From: Candidatus Polarisedimenticolaceae bacterium
GTDB lineage: Bacteria; Acidobacteriota; Polarisedimenticolia; Polarisedimenticolales; DASRJG01
NCBI GenBank assembly: GCA_036275915.1
Contig: DASUCV010000017.1
Coordinates: forward strand, 62,001-126,000
Length of the DNA: 64,000 bases
Direction of reading: 5' to 3'
In this document: in pieces, positions 34,380 to 45,337 of the stretch
Position numbering within the stretch: position 1 is the first letter of the stretch
Layout: every line of letters starts with the position of its first letter
Translations under genes and position numbers: made by a program
Notes under the pieces: generated by a model
What the model saw: only the letters and a program-made list of their open reading frames with translations
The model's database searches: none
What the model was told of the DNA's origin: nothing

Positions 34380-34985
34380 CTACCAGCCGTAGCCGAGGAG
34401 CACGCCGGCGTGCAGGCCGCCCGCCGCGATGTCGACCGGGAGGCCGTTGCGCATGAACCGCGCGTCGGCGTGGGTATAGCGCGCGTCGAGGCCGAGATTC
34501 ATGTGCCCGGCGAGGCGCCAGGAGAGGCCGCCCTCGATCCAGAGACCGTAGGCGTTGTCGGCGTAGTGCGGATGGAAGCCCGGCGCGTCGTAGTCGAGAT
34601 TGACCGCGACCAGACATCCGCCGGCGCCGACCAGCGGATGGAACGCACCCAGGTCCCACACCTTGCGTACGCCGATCGCGTACTCGGCCGAGCTGGACTT
34701 CACGTCGACGGGCCCGAGGAACGGCGAGTCGACGACGCTGTCCTTCTGGGAATAGAGGATGTCCATCGCGAAGTGCACGGGAGAGTGCTCGAGGCCGAAG
34801 GCGAACATCACGCCGAACTCGGGCTGGTCCTCGACCGGGTCCCAGTCCTGCTTGTCCATGAGCTTCTCGCCGACGAAGAGGTTCACGTTTCCGTGGTAAC
34901 GCGCGGCGGCCGGTGTGCTGGCCGCGAGCGCGAGCGCGGCGAGCGCCGTCAGGACGACGCTCGTTCTCCGGCCGCGGACGCTCAC
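34380..34985 (-). CDS. Outer-membrane beta-barrel-like protein
   Basis: 201 residues. Signal peptide VVLTALAALALAASTPAAA. The mature part alternates polar and hydrophobic residues in short strands (YAIGVRKVWDLG, AYGLWIEGGLSWRLAG, MNLGLDARYTHADARF) and ends in GVLLGYGW with a terminal aromatic residue, as needed for outer-membrane insertion. Resembles small 8-strand barrels of the PagL/OmpW kind, without a clear catalytic motif. GTG start overlaps the stop of the upstream SlyD-like gene. Confidence 0.65.
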   Translation of the reverse strand: MSVRGRRTSVVLTALAALALAASTPAAARYHGNVNLFVGEKLMDKQDWDPVEDQPEFGVMFAFGLEHSPVHFAMDILYSQKDSVVDSPFLGPVDVKSSSAEYAIGVRKVWDLGAFHPLVGAGGCLVAVNLDYDAPGFHPHYADNAYGLWIEGGLSWRLAGHMNLGLDARYTHADARFMRNGLPVDIAAGGLHAGVLLGYGW

Positions 34986-35473
34986 GCGTGACCGTGCGCG
35001 CCGCCCGTGCCGTGCGCGTGGCGGTGCGCGATCTCGTCCGGCGTCGCCTCGCGGACCTCGAGGACCTCCACGTCGAACGTGAGCGTCTTTCCGGCCAGCG
35101 GATGGTTGCCGTCGAGGACGACCTCGTCGCCTTCGATCGCGACGACGAGGAAGGTCACCGGTCCGTCGGGGGTCGAGGCCTGAACCTCGATCCCGGGTGC
35201 GAGGCCCATCTTCGGAGGGAACTCCGAGACGGGGACGCGGATCCGCGCGCCGGGATCGGAGACTCCGTAGGCGTCTTCCGGCGGAACGACGATCCGCCGC
35301 TTCGTGCCGGCGGCCGATCCCGCGAGCGCGTTCTCGAGGCCCGGGATGATCTGGCCCGCGCCGTGGAGATAGACCATCGGATCGTCTCCGACGCTCGTCT
35401 CGATCGTCGCGCCGTCGGCGCCGGTGAGGGTGTAATGCATGCGGACGACGCGGCCGGGCTCGATCTTCATCAC
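34982..35473 (-). CDS. slyD: FKBP-type peptidyl-prolyl isomerase, SlyD-like
   Basis: 163 residues. FKBP half: GRVVRMHYTLTGADGATIET then VYLHGAGQIIPGLENALAG. The IF (insert-in-flap) chaperone domain lies between about 70 and 125. VVLDGNHPLAGKTLTFDVEV is the SlyD-specific return strand. The tail HRHAHGTGGAHGHA is His-rich and would bind nickel or zinc. It catalyses prolyl isomerisation and acts as a cytosolic chaperone and metal-insertion helper. Confidence 0.9.
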   Translation of the reverse strand: MMKIEPGRVVRMHYTLTGADGATIETSVGDDPMVYLHGAGQIIPGLENALAGSAAGTKRRIVVPPEDAYGVSDPGARIRVPVSEFPPKMGLAPGIEVQASTPDGPVTFLVVAIEGDEVVLDGNHPLAGKTLTFDVEVLEVREATPDEIAHRHAHGTGGAHGHA

Positions 35474-35516
35474 GGCGATCCCCCGAGATCGTGGTTCCTC
35501 ACGCTAGCATGGCTCC

Positions 35517-36137
35517 ATGGAGCGCTCACGTCTTCCATTGTTTCTCTTCGTGTACGTCGCCGCCGTCTTCGCGTGGTCGGGATGGCATCCGCACGATCGC
35601 CTCACGTGGGTGCTCGAGGTGTTCCCGGTCATCATCGCGGTGCCCATCCTCGCCGCCACCCGCCCCAGCTTTCCGCTGACGAACCTCGCCTACGTCCTCG
35701 TCGCGCTCCACGCGACGATCCTCATGGTCGGCGGCAAATATACGTACGCGGAAGTCCCGTTGTTCAACGCGATCCGGGACGCCCTCCACGCGGCGCGCAA
35801 CGATTACGACCGCCTCGGCCACTTCGCCCAGGGGTTCGTCCCCGCGGTCATCGCGCGCGAGGTCCTCTTGCGAAAGACCCCGCTGCGCCGCGGCGGCTGG
35901 CTCTTCTTCCTGGTGCTGTCGATCTGCATGGCGATCAGCGCGACGTACGAGCTCGTCGAGTGGAGCGCCGCGGAGGCGACCGGTTCGGCGGCCGACGCTT
36001 TCCTCGGGACCCAGGGCGACCCTTGGGACACGCAGAAGGACATGCTCTTCGCGGGGATCGGGGCGCTGACCGCGCTGCTCACCATCACGCGCTGGCACGA
36101 CCGGCAGATCGATCGCCTGCTCAGTAGTACCAGGTGA
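35517..36137 (+). CDS. DUF2238 (YjdF-like) membrane protein
   Basis: 206 residues with about six hydrophobic segments: FLFVYVAAVFAW, VFPVIIAVPILAAT, LAYVLVALHATILMVGG, and three near the C terminus. The motif YDRLGHFAQGFVPAVIAREV and ELVEWSAAE then GTQGDPWDTQKDM are the conserved DUF2238 blocks with His, Glu and Asp that may be functional. Inner membrane; function unknown. Convergent with the large exported gene, overlapping by 17 nt. Confidence 0.85.
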   Translation: MERSRLPLFLFVYVAAVFAWSGWHPHDRLTWVLEVFPVIIAVPILAATRPSFPLTNLAYVLVALHATILMVGGKYTYAEVPLFNAIRDALHAARNDYDRLGHFAQGFVPAVIAREVLLRKTPLRRGGWLFFLVLSICMAISATYELVEWSAAEATGSAADAFLGTQGDPWDTQKDMLFAGIGALTALLTITRWHDRQIDRLLSSTR

Positions 36138-39100
36138 ACGGCCCGGGTAGCTCCTCGAGACGGAGCCCCGTGGACTTCGCGTCGGCGGCGGCGCGTGCCC
36201 AGCTCGAGACGCGATCGACCGCTTCCGGAATTCCGACCGGCCCCGCGGAGTAGATTCCGATCGCGGCGAGCTTCCCCTCGCCGAGGAGCGACGCGGGCAG
36301 GTCGTCGCGCGGGGCCCCGGCGAGCGCGACGACGGCGAGCGCCTTGCCGGCGTTCGACGGATCGGCCGCTACGCGGCGCAGGTGCCGGCCGAGGACCCCG
36401 GGCCCTTCGCCGCTCACGACGAGGACGACGCGAGCGCCGGGGGTTCCCGGGGGAAGCGCGCTGATTCCGGAGCGCGACGCCGCGGGGAGCGCAGGGAAGG
36501 CATCGGCTCCCGCGTCGACGGCGAGCTTCCCGTCGAAGCGCGGTGCGGCGGCGAATCGCGCGAGCGAGCCGGCTCCGTGCACGCCGACGACGGCACGCGC
36601 CTCCTCCGGCGGCGCCTCCTGACGCCACCACGCGGTGAGCGCGGTCGCGATCCGGGCGGCGTCGGTCTCGCCGGGCTCGGGGGCGGCGGCGACAGACCAC
36701 GGCGGACGCCCTTCGGCGGCGGTCGCCATGACCATGAGCGTGCGCGCGGACCCGAGGAGCGCTTTCGCGGGGGTGAACGCCGCGAGGGGTCGGTCCGGCG
36801 TGGGATCGAAGGCGCGGCCGAGCACGAGCCGCTGGAGGAGCGTGCCGGGCACGTCGGCGGTGCGGTCGCGCTCCGCGTCGCGCAGACGGAGCGTGATCGC
36901 CGTGAGGCGCCCGGGCGTCGGGGCCGATGCGGACGGAGCGACGTCGAGCAAGGCGAGCCCCGCCGGGACCGGAGCAGGATCCGCGCTCTCGGCCGGAATC
37001 GCGCCGAACGCCTCCTCGGGGAGCTGGGCGAGCACCGTCGCCGCCTTCATCGCGGCGCCGGAGCGATCGAACCGATAGGAGAGGAGCCGGCCGTCCTCGA
37101 GACGCTCGAAGACAGGCGCGCGTCCCTCGACGTCCGGGGTCCGGCGGCGGAATCGCGCTTCGGTGCCCTCCATGCCGAGGATCCATTCTTCCCACGCCAC
37201 CGTGCGTCCTTCGCCGAGCTTCCACGATCCTTTCCGGACGATCGAGCCGGGCCGGCTCCGCGCCACGATCGACCCGCGGCCACCGGGGAGCGCGGTTGTG
37301 GTGCGCTCGGCTTCGGCGCCGAGACCGTGGTCCGGCCACGCCGAGGCGACGGCTTCCGCCTGCGGCGCCGTTGCGGCCGACGGCGGCGCGGTCGCCCTGG
37401 ACGGCGGCGCCGCTTCGATCGAGCCGAGGCCCATCTTCGAGCTCCTCCCGATCGCGCGCGCCAGGATCGCGTTCGTGCCGAGATCGACGCCGCCGATCCC
37501 GATACTGAAGATGCGGGCGTCGGGATCGGAGGAGCGGCGCGCCGCGACCGCCTTCGCCTCGGGCGCCGACAGGCTCGCGAGGATCCGGGCGTGCATGAGG
37601 AGGCGCTCGGCGCGGAACGAGTAGAGATCGAGCGTGACGGCGTCGGTCTCCGAACCGAGAGCATCCATGCGCGCCGCCAGCGCCGCCTGGTCGGGGACCG
37701 ACGGATCGAGGAGCGCGCGGTCGCGGCGGAAGCGCACCGCCGGGGGCAGCGCGCGCCCGTCGACCGGCTCGAGCCGGTCGAGCGCCGTACCGACCGCGGT
37801 GCGATCGAGCACGTCGACGACACCCTCGCCTCCGGCGCGGGGCAGGACGTCGTAGCTCAGGAGCTGCGGGAAGCGGCGCGGCGTCGGAAGCGCCGGCAGC
37901 TCCACGCCCATGAGCATGTCGAGGTCCGGGACGGCCACGCCGTGGGCGCGCGCGCTCTCGAGCCATGCGAAGACCGACAGCCATCGCACCGTCTCGTTGA
38001 GCTCGGACATCTCCGGGAAGATCTGCGACATCTCGTCGTAGTGGGCGTTGATGAACGCCGTCGTCGCCTTCGTCCATGCAGGCTCGGCGGCCGTCGTCTC
38101 GTCGGCCGCATCGCGGACGCGCTCGGAGATCGCGGTCATGCGCGCGCGTCGGAAGGCGCAGACGTCCTGCTCCGGCGAGAGGGTGAGGTCGACGTCGTCG
38201 GGGCGGAACCAGAGACGCGTCTGCTGGTTCATGACCGCGCCGGCGGTCGGGTCGGCGGCGAACCGCTCGAGGTGCGTGCGGAACCCGGGGAGGGTCTTGC
38301 GGACGCTGTCCCTCACGTCCCCGGGACCGAGCAGGTCGATGCCGACGCTGAACGTCTTGAACCGGACGTCCGCGAGCAAGCTCACCATGCCGAGCGCCGT
38401 GTCGCGCAGGCGGCCGCCGTAGTTGACGACCGCGATCTGCGGAACGACCGCGCGCTCGAGGCTCATGTACGGCTCGCCGTATCCCCCGTGCGCGATCGAG
38501 CGGTAAGCGACGGCGAGATCCGCGAGCGACGTCGGGCGGCCGAGGATCACGGGGGCGGAATCCGGCTCGCTCGTGAACCAGCGCACGCGGCCGTCCTCGA
38601 TCTTGCCTCCTTCGATCCGGCGGCCCTTCTCGAGCATCGATGAGAGCGCCGCGAGATCGAGAGGCACCGTCCCGCGGGGAGCCGCGGTGTCGCGCACCGT
38701 CGTCTTCCACGGCTCGGTCCCGAGGAGGAACTTCGAGCGCTCGGGAGCATGCCGGTAGGCATAGACCGAGACCTCGACGTCCCCTTGCCGCCGCTTCCGC
38801 TCCCCCGCCAGCGCGTGGCGCAGCACCGGCCACGCGTCCTGCCACGCCTCGCGAGCGGCGGCGACCGGGTCGGTCGCCGCGGGGGGCGCCTCGGAGAAAG
38901 GCAGCGCCTCGAGACCGGGAGACGGGAGGATCGCCCGCAGATGGCCCTCGCCGTCGCTTTCGAGCAGGAGCCGCCGCGCGCGCGCCAATTCCACCCAAGC
39001 GGGCTGCGGATCGCCGGTATCCCAGAGCGGCCCGACCTCGACGAGCGGCGGGTCGGGCGGAGGAGACAGCGAATCGAGCGCGTCGGGGAGGACGAACGCG

Positions 39101-39366
39101 TAGGGCTCCAGGATCGGGTCGAGGAGCCGGTGCGCGAGCGCGTCCTCCGTATGGTCGGTCAGCGGCGGCCGCGGCCTCCCCCCGAGCTGATCGAGGAGCG
39201 TCCCGACGCTGTCTCCGGAGTGGGTGAGCTTGCGGCGGTCGACGAGCGGGCCGTAGTCGACGACGACCCAACGGGCGGACGCCTCTTTCGACGCGGGTGG
39301 CGGTCCGGGAAGCGCCGCCGCCAGGACGAGCAGGGCGAAGGCGACGATGCGGGGCACGCGGCGCAT
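36121..39366 (-). CDS. Very large exported protein of unknown function
   Basis: 1081 residues. Signal peptide IVAFALLVLAAALPG. No membrane segment after it. Residues about 40-480 form a region with VVNYGGRLRDTALGMVSLLAD and TAFINAHYDEMSQIFPEMSE, somewhat reminiscent of DUF1598-type planctomycete proteins, but I cannot assign it. The rest has Ala-rich stretches and beta-strand blocks such as GARVVLVVSGEGPGVLGRHL. It stands alone and convergent to DUF2238. The ORF is uninterrupted with typical GC3 bias, so it is coding. Confidence 0.7.
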   Translation of the reverse strand: MRRVPRIVAFALLVLAAALPGPPPASKEASARWVVVDYGPLVDRRKLTHSGDSVGTLLDQLGGRPRPPLTDHTEDALAHRLLDPILEPYAFVLPDALDSLSPPPDPPLVEVGPLWDTGDPQPAWVELARARRLLLESDGEGHLRAILPSPGLEALPFSEAPPAATDPVAAAREAWQDAWPVLRHALAGERKRRQGDVEVSVYAYRHAPERSKFLLGTEPWKTTVRDTAAPRGTVPLDLAALSSMLEKGRRIEGGKIEDGRVRWFTSEPDSAPVILGRPTSLADLAVAYRSIAHGGYGEPYMSLERAVVPQIAVVNYGGRLRDTALGMVSLLADVRFKTFSVGIDLLGPGDVRDSVRKTLPGFRTHLERFAADPTAGAVMNQQTRLWFRPDDVDLTLSPEQDVCAFRRARMTAISERVRDAADETTAAEPAWTKATTAFINAHYDEMSQIFPEMSELNETVRWLSVFAWLESARAHGVAVPDLDMLMGVELPALPTPRRFPQLLSYDVLPRAGGEGVVDVLDRTAVGTALDRLEPVDGRALPPAVRFRRDRALLDPSVPDQAALAARMDALGSETDAVTLDLYSFRAERLLMHARILASLSAPEAKAVAARRSSDPDARIFSIGIGGVDLGTNAILARAIGRSSKMGLGSIEAAPPSRATAPPSAATAPQAEAVASAWPDHGLGAEAERTTTALPGGRGSIVARSRPGSIVRKGSWKLGEGRTVAWEEWILGMEGTEARFRRRTPDVEGRAPVFERLEDGRLLSYRFDRSGAAMKAATVLAQLPEEAFGAIPAESADPAPVPAGLALLDVAPSASAPTPGRLTAITLRLRDAERDRTADVPGTLLQRLVLGRAFDPTPDRPLAAFTPAKALLGSARTLMVMATAAEGRPPWSVAAAPEPGETDAARIATALTAWWRQEAPPEEARAVVGVHGAGSLARFAAAPRFDGKLAVDAGADAFPALPAASRSGISALPPGTPGARVVLVVSGEGPGVLGRHLRRVAADPSNAGKALAVVALAGAPRDDLPASLLGEGKLAAIGIYSAGPVGIPEAVDRVSSWARAAADAKSTGLRLEELPGPFTWYY

Positions 39367-39395
39367 CCTACTTCCATACGTCGATCGGACTGGCC

Positions 39396-39424
39396 TTGGC
39401 GAAATGGGACCTCTGTAGTACTGT
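39396..39424 (+). promoter_or_regulatory. Candidate promoter of the rrf2-suf operon
   Basis: TTGGCG (39396-39401) and TACTGT (39419-39424) are spaced 17 nt, ending 19 nt before the ATG of the Rrf2 gene. A short palindrome AGTACT (39417-39422) overlaps the -10 and could be part of an Rrf2 operator giving autoregulation. Judged by eye only. Confidence 0.4.
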
Positions 39425-39443
39425 TTGTCTGGGAGTCACCGTC

Positions 39444-39908
39444 ATGATCCGAATCACGCGACAAACCGACTACGGCATCCTGATCCTGTCCCAGCTCGCG
39501 AGCGAGCCCCAGGAGGCGATCCACGCGGCGAAGGACGTCGCCAAGCGCTCGGGGATCCCCGTTCCGATGGCGAGCAAGATCCTGAAGGCGCTCGCGCGCG
39601 CCGGGCTGCTCGTCTCGCACCGCGGGGTCAAAGGGGGCTACAGCCTCTCCGGCCCGGCGAGCCGGATCAGCATCGCGGACATCATCCAGGCGCTCGAGGG
39701 CCGATTCGGGATCACCGAGTGCTCCTTCAATCCCGGCGGCTGCGAGCAGGAATCTTGCTGCCCGGTGAGAACGAACTGGCAGCGCATCAGCGAAGCCGTG
39801 CGCCACGCACTCGATCGCATCCCGCTCTCGGAGATGTCGGTGCCGCACTCGCCCCAGCTCGACGTCACGCTCCGGACGATCTCGATGGAGGCGCCGAGAA
39901 CCTTATGA
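39444..39908 (+). CDS. Rrf2-family Fe-S-sensing regulator of the suf operon
   Basis: 154 residues. Winged helix: [19 protein letters not shown], then [20 protein letters not shown], then [12 protein letters not shown]. The cluster region [17 protein letters not shown] (about residues 94-110) holds four Cys placed as in IscR/SufR-type Rrf2 proteins that bind an iron-sulfur cluster. It likely represses suf when its cluster is loaded. GGGAG about 8 nt upstream of ATG. It overlaps sufB by ATGA, which ties its level to the operon. Confidence 0.9.
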   Translation: MIRITRQTDYGILILSQLASEPQEAIHAAKDVAKRSGIPVPMASKILKALARAGLLVSHRGVKGGYSLSGPASRISIADIIQALEGRFGITECSFNPGGCEQESCCPVRTNWQRISEAVRHALDRIPLSEMSVPHSPQLDVTLRTISMEAPRTL

Positions 39909-41346
39909 AGACCGAATCGTCGTCCGTCGAGGCCCTCGCCAAGCGCGAGTACAAGTACGGGTTCATCACCGAGATCGAGTCGGACGCGGTACCCCCGGGG
40001 CTCGACGAGGACGTCATCCGCACGATCTCCACGAAGAAGGGCGAGCCGCAGTTCATGCTCGCCTGGCGCCTCGCGGCGTACCGGCACTGGGTCACGATGA
40101 AGGAGCCGACCTGGGCGAACGTTCACTACCCGCCGATCGACTACCAGGACATCGTCTACTACTCCGCGCCGAAGTCGCAGACGGGCCCGAAGAGCGTCGA
40201 GGAGATCGATCCGCAGCTCCTCGCCACGTACGAGAAGCTCGGCATCCCCCTAAAGGAGCGAGCTCTGCTCGCCGGTGTCGCGGTCGATGCGGTTTTCGAC
40301 AGCGTCTCGGTGGCGACGACGTTCCGCGAGAAGCTCGCCTCGCTCGGCATCATCTTCTGCTCGTTCTCGGAGGCGGTCCGCGAACATCCGGCTCTCGTCG
40401 AGAAGTATCTCGGCTCGGTCGTTCCGGTCACCGACAACTTCTTCGCCACGTTGAATTCTGCGGTCTTCTCCGACGGGTCCTTCTGCTACGTGCCCAAGGG
40501 CGTGCGCTGCCCGATGGAGCTCTCGACCTACTTCCGCATCAACGCCGCCAAGACCGGCCAGTTCGAGCGGACGCTCATCATCGCGGACGAGGGCGCCACG
40601 GTGAGCTACCTCGAAGGCTGCACGGCGCCGATGCGGGACGAGAACCAGCTCCACGCGGCGGTCGTCGAGCTCGTCGCGCTCGAGAACGCGACGATCAAGT
40701 ACTCGACGGTGCAGAACTGGTATCCGGGGGACAAGGACGGCAAGGGAGGGATCTTCAACTTCGTGACCAAGCGCGGCAAGTGCGCGGGCGCGCGGTCGAA
40801 GATCTCCTGGACGCAGGTCGAGACCGGCTCCTCGATCACCTGGAAGTATCCGAGCTGCATCCTCCAGGGCGACGAGTCGGTCGGCGAGTTCTACTCGGTC
40901 GCGCTGACGAACAACCGCCAGCAGGCCGACACCGGCACGAAGATGATCCACATCGGCAAGCGCACGAAGTCGACGATCGTGTCGAAGGGGATCTCGGCGG
41001 GGCACGGGCAGAACACCTACCGCGGCGCGGTCAAGATCCTCAAGGGGGCGGAAGGCGCGCGCAACTACTCGCAGTGCGACTCGATGCTCCTGGGCGACAC
41101 GTGCGGGGCGCACACCTTCCCGTACATCGACGTCGCCAACGCGACGGCGACGGTCGAGCACGAGGCATCGACCTCCAAGATCGGCGAGGACCAGATCTTC
41201 TACTTCCAGCAGCGCGGCATCTCGAAGGAAGACGCCGTGAACATGATCGTGAACGGCTTCTGCAAGGAGGTCTTCCGTGAGCTCCCGATGGAGTTCGCGG
41301 TCGAGGCGCAGAAGCTTCTCGGGGTGAGTCTCGAAGGGAGCGTCGG

Positions 41347-41350
<4 letters not shown>
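39905..41350 (+). CDS. sufB: Fe-S cluster scaffold subunit SufB
   Basis: 481 residues, standard length. [19 protein letters not shown] near the start, then the beta-helix core with [35 protein letters not shown] and the essential Cys region [19 protein letters not shown], ending with [19 protein letters not shown]. SufB with SufC and SufD assembles clusters; it accepts sulfur from SufS/SufU. Starts inside the rrf2 stop. Confidence 0.97.
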
Positions 41351-42101
<751 letters not shown>

Positions 42102-42105
<4 letters not shown>

Positions 42106-43307
42106 GCCTGAGGGCCGACGCGCGGGCGCGGTTCGAGACGCTCGGCATCCCGAAGCCGACCGAGGAGGACTGGCGGCAGACGAACGTGCAGCCGGTGGCG
42201 CCGTTCGCGACCGCCGTCGCACCGGCGGTCCGGCTCGACGCCGCGACCCTCGAGGCGGCCTCGCCTCTTGCGAGCCTCCTTCCCGTCCGCGTCGTCCTGG
42301 TGAACGGGCGCTTCGACCGCTCGCTCTCGCGTCTTACGCGTCTCCAGTCGAACGTGCGCGTCGAGAGCATGACGGATCACGATCGCCTCGCGAGCGCCGC
42401 GGCGTTCGACGATCGCGCCTTCGTGGCCCTCAACACCGCGCTCTTTCAAGACGGCGTCCTCATCTCCATTCCCGACGGCGTGGAACTGAAGGAGCCGGTG
42501 CACGTCCTCCATGTCGCGGTTCCCTCGGACGAGCCGCGATCGATCCATCCGCGCGTCCTCGTCGTCGCCGGCGCCGGTGGGCGCGGCGTCGTCGTCGAGA
42601 CTTACGTCACCGTGGGGAACGGCCCCTACCTCACGAACGCGGTCACCGAGATCCTCGTGGCCGACGACGCGCACGTCGAGCACGTCAAGGTGCAGTCGGA
42701 GGGCGAGGGCGCATGGCACGTGGCGACCATCGCCGGCCGTCAGGGACGCGATGCCCGGCTCCACTCGCACAACGTCACGCTGGGCGCGAAGCTCGCGAGG
42801 AACGACATCGGGTCGCGCCTCCTCGGCCAGGGTGCCGAGTGCCACCTCTACGGCCTGTACGTCGCCGACGGCACGCAGCACGTCGACAATCACACCGCGC
42901 TCGACCACGCGGTCCCCCACTGCCCGAGCTGGGAGATGTACAAGGGCGTCCTCGCGGGGTCGGCCCGCGCGGTCTTCAACGGCCGGATCATCGTCCGCCC
43001 CAACGCTCAGAAAACCGACGCGAAGCAGTCGAACAAGAACCTCCTCCTTTCCGACGCGGCGGTGGTCCACACCCGGCCGCAGCTCGAGATCTTCGCGAAC
43101 GACGTGAAGTGCACGCACGGCGCGACGATCGGCCGCCTCGACGAGACCTCGCTCTTCTACCTGCGGACCCGCGGGATCGGCGCCGACGAGGCGCGCGACA
43201 TGCTCGTCCACGCGTTCGCCGGCGACGTGCTGCAGAAGATCCCGGTTCCCGCCCTCGCCGAACGCCTCTCCGCCGGGCTCGCGGAGCGCCTCGGAGGCCG
43301 GCCGTGA
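42102..43307 (+). CDS. sufD: Fe-S assembly protein SufD
   Basis: 401 residues from ATG 42102 overlapping the sufC stop. Beta-helix paralogue of Suf[16 protein letters not shown] near the start, then [27 protein letters not shown]-like region [33 protein letters not shown] and [15 protein letters not shown]. Conserved His in [12 protein letters not shown]. Heterodimer partner of SufB in scaffold assembly. Confidence 0.95.
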
Positions 43308-44545
43308 GCCGAGCACCCGTCACCGCGTTCGACCTCGCGCGGGTCCGCAAGGATTTCCCGATCCTCGAGCGCACGATGCGCGGACGGCCGCTCGTCTACC
43401 TCGACAACGCGAACTCGACGCAGAAGCCGCGCACGGTGATCGAGACGGAGGCGCGCTTCTACACTGAACAGTACGCCAACATCCATCGCGGGGTGTACCT
43501 CCTGAGCCAGGAAGCGACCGCGGCGTACGACCGCGCGCGCGAGCGCGTCGCGCGCTTCGTCAATGCGAGGAGCACGCGCGAGATCGTCTTCGTCCGCGGC
43601 ACGACCGAGGCGATCAACCTCGTCGCGTCGAGCTGGGGTCGGAAGAACCTGAAGTCCGGCGACGAGGTCCTGATCTCGGAGATGGAGCACCACTCGGGGA
43701 TCGTTCCGTGGCAGCTCGCGTGCGAGGCCGCGGGGGCGAAGCTCCGCGTCATCCCCGTGACCGACGCCGGCGAGCTGGACCTCGAAGCGGCCGAGAGGCT
43801 CTTCACTCCGAAGACGAAGATCCTCTCGCTCATCCACATCTCGAACGCGCTCGGTACCGTCAATCCGGTCGCCGCCCTGGTCGCGATGGCGAAGCGTCGC
43901 GATGTGCCGGTGCTGCTCGACGGCGCGCAGACGATCTCGCACAAGGCGGTCGACGTCCAGGCGCTCGGCTGCGACTTCTACTGCTTCTCCGGCCACAAGC
44001 TGTTCGGCCCGACCGGAATCGGCGTCCTCTGGGCGAGAGAAGATCTCCTCGACGCCATGCCGCCGTACCACGGCGGCGGCAACATGATCCACCAGGTCAC
44101 CTTCGAGAAGACCACCTACGCCCCGCTCCCGTTCAAGTTCGAGGCCGGCACGACGAACATCGCCGGCACGATCGGCCTCGCCGCCGCGATCGACTACGTC
44201 GATGCGATCGGCTACGACGCGATCGGGAGCCACGAGCATCGCCTCCTCGAGCGCCTCCTCGCGGGACTGAAACGGATTCCGCAGGTTCGCGTGCTCGGCG
44301 CGCCGAAAGAACGGATCGGCGTCGTCTCGCTCGTGCTCGACGGCGTGCACCCGCACGACGCCGGCACCGTGCTCGACCTCGAAGGCATCGCCATCCGCGC
44401 CGGCCACCACTGCGTGCAGCCGCTCATGGCGCGCTTCGGTGTCCCCGCCTCGATCCGCGTCTCGCTCGCCTTCTACAACACCGAAGCGGAGGTCGACGCG
44501 TTCCTCGCCGGCCTCGCGAAGTGCGCCGAGGTCTTCAAGGGATGA
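43304..44545 (+). CDS. sufS: Cysteine desulfurase SufS
   Basis: 413 residues from GTG 43304, overlapping sufD as GTGA. PLP-dependent class V aminotransferase fold: VYLDNANSTQKPRTVIE, EMEHHSGIVPWQLAC, LDGAQTISHKAVD, and the PLP Lys in FSGHKLFGPTG. The active Cys lies in IRAGHHCVQPLM. It takes sulfur from cysteine and passes it to SufU. Confidence 0.97.
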   Translation: MSRAPVTAFDLARVRKDFPILERTMRGRPLVYLDNANSTQKPRTVIETEARFYTEQYANIHRGVYLLSQEATAAYDRARERVARFVNARSTREIVFVRGTTEAINLVASSWGRKNLKSGDEVLISEMEHHSGIVPWQLACEAAGAKLRVIPVTDAGELDLEAAERLFTPKTKILSLIHISNALGTVNPVAALVAMAKRRDVPVLLDGAQTISHKAVDVQALGCDFYCFSGHKLFGPTGIGVLWAREDLLDAMPPYHGGGNMIHQVTFEKTTYAPLPFKFEAGTTNIAGTIGLAAAIDYVDAIGYDAIGSHEHRLLERLLAGLKRIPQVRVLGAPKERIGVVSLVLDGVHPHDAGTVLDLEGIAIRAGHHCVQPLMARFGVPASIRVSLAFYNTEAEVDAFLAGLAKCAEVFKG

Positions 44546-44994
44546 GCGAGCTGCGCGACCTCTACCAGGAGCTGATCCTCGACCACAGCAAGACGCCGAG
44601 GAACTTCAAGGTCCCCGTCGAGGTCACGCACGAGGCGCACGGCCGCAACCCGCTCTGCGGCGACACCTTCACGATCTTCGTCGACGTCGAGAACGGTACG
44701 ATCAAGGACATCGGCTTCCAGGGCCACGGCTGCGCGATCTCGACCGCGTCGGCGTCGATGATGACCGAGAGCCTCAAAGGGAAATCGCTCGAGGACGGGA
44801 AGAACCTCTTCGAGTGGTTCCACCGCCTGCTGACCACGCCCCCGGACATCGGCACGCCTTCGGGCCCACTCGGCAAGCTCGCGGTCTTCTCCGGCGTGCG
44901 TGAGTTCCCCGTGCGCGTGAAGTGCGCGACCCTTGCCTGGCACACGCTCAAGGCCGCCCTCGACCGCGACGCCAAGGCCGTGACGACGGAGTGA
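44542..44994 (+). CDS. sufU: Zinc-dependent sulfurtransferase SufU
   Basis: 150 residues, ATGA overlap with sufS. ELYQELILDHSKTPRNF-type start (here RDLYQELILDHSKTPRNF), NPLCGDTFTIF with the first Cys, GHGCAISTASASMM with the second, and VKCATLAWHTL with the third. These Cys and an Asp bind zinc and carry sulfur from SufS to SufBCD in systems lacking SufE, as here. Confidence 0.95.
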   Translation: MSELRDLYQELILDHSKTPRNFKVPVEVTHEAHGRNPLCGDTFTIFVDVENGTIKDIGFQGHGCAISTASASMMTESLKGKSLEDGKNLFEWFHRLLTTPPDIGTPSGPLGKLAVFSGVREFPVRVKCATLAWHTLKAALDRDAKAVTTE

Positions 44995-44996
44995 GC

Positions 44997-45314
44997 ATGA
45001 GCGCCGACCCCAAGACGATCGAAGCCGGAGTCGTCGAAGCGCTCAAGACCGTCTACGACCCCGAGATCCCCGTCGACATCTACGAGCTCGGTCTCGTCTA
45101 CGGCATCGACGTCACGCCCGAAGGCGAGGTCACCGTCCGCATGACGCTCACCTCCCCCTCCTGCCCCGCCGCCGAGATGATCCCTCCCGAGGTCGAGCAG
45201 AAGGTCGCGGCCGTCGACGGCGTGACCCGCGCGCGCGCCGAGATCGTGTGGGAGCCGATCTGGAACAAGGACATGATGAGCGAGAGCGCGAAGCTCCGGC
45301 TGGGCTTCTTCTAG
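44997..45314 (+). CDS. sufT: SufT / MIP18 family Fe-S maturation factor
   Basis: 105 residues from ATG 44997, two bases after the sufU stop. DUF59 fold: VEALKTVYDPEIPVDIYELG, then VRMTLTSPSCPAAEMIP with the conserved Cys, then VWEPIWNKDMMSE. Assists Fe-S protein maturation or cluster delivery. Last gene of the six-gene suf operon. Confidence 0.95.
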   Translation: MSADPKTIEAGVVEALKTVYDPEIPVDIYELGLVYGIDVTPEGEVTVRMTLTSPSCPAAEMIPPEVEQKVAAVDGVTRARAEIVWEPIWNKDMMSESAKLRLGFF

Positions 45315-45337
45315 CAACGCACTACAATCCCCCGCCC

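Noticed and set aside
35804-39271. 1155-residue Arg-rich minus-strand frame
   Set aside because: Frame-shifted shadow of the 1081-residue exported protein, with extreme Arg/Ala/Pro content typical of GC-rich shadows.
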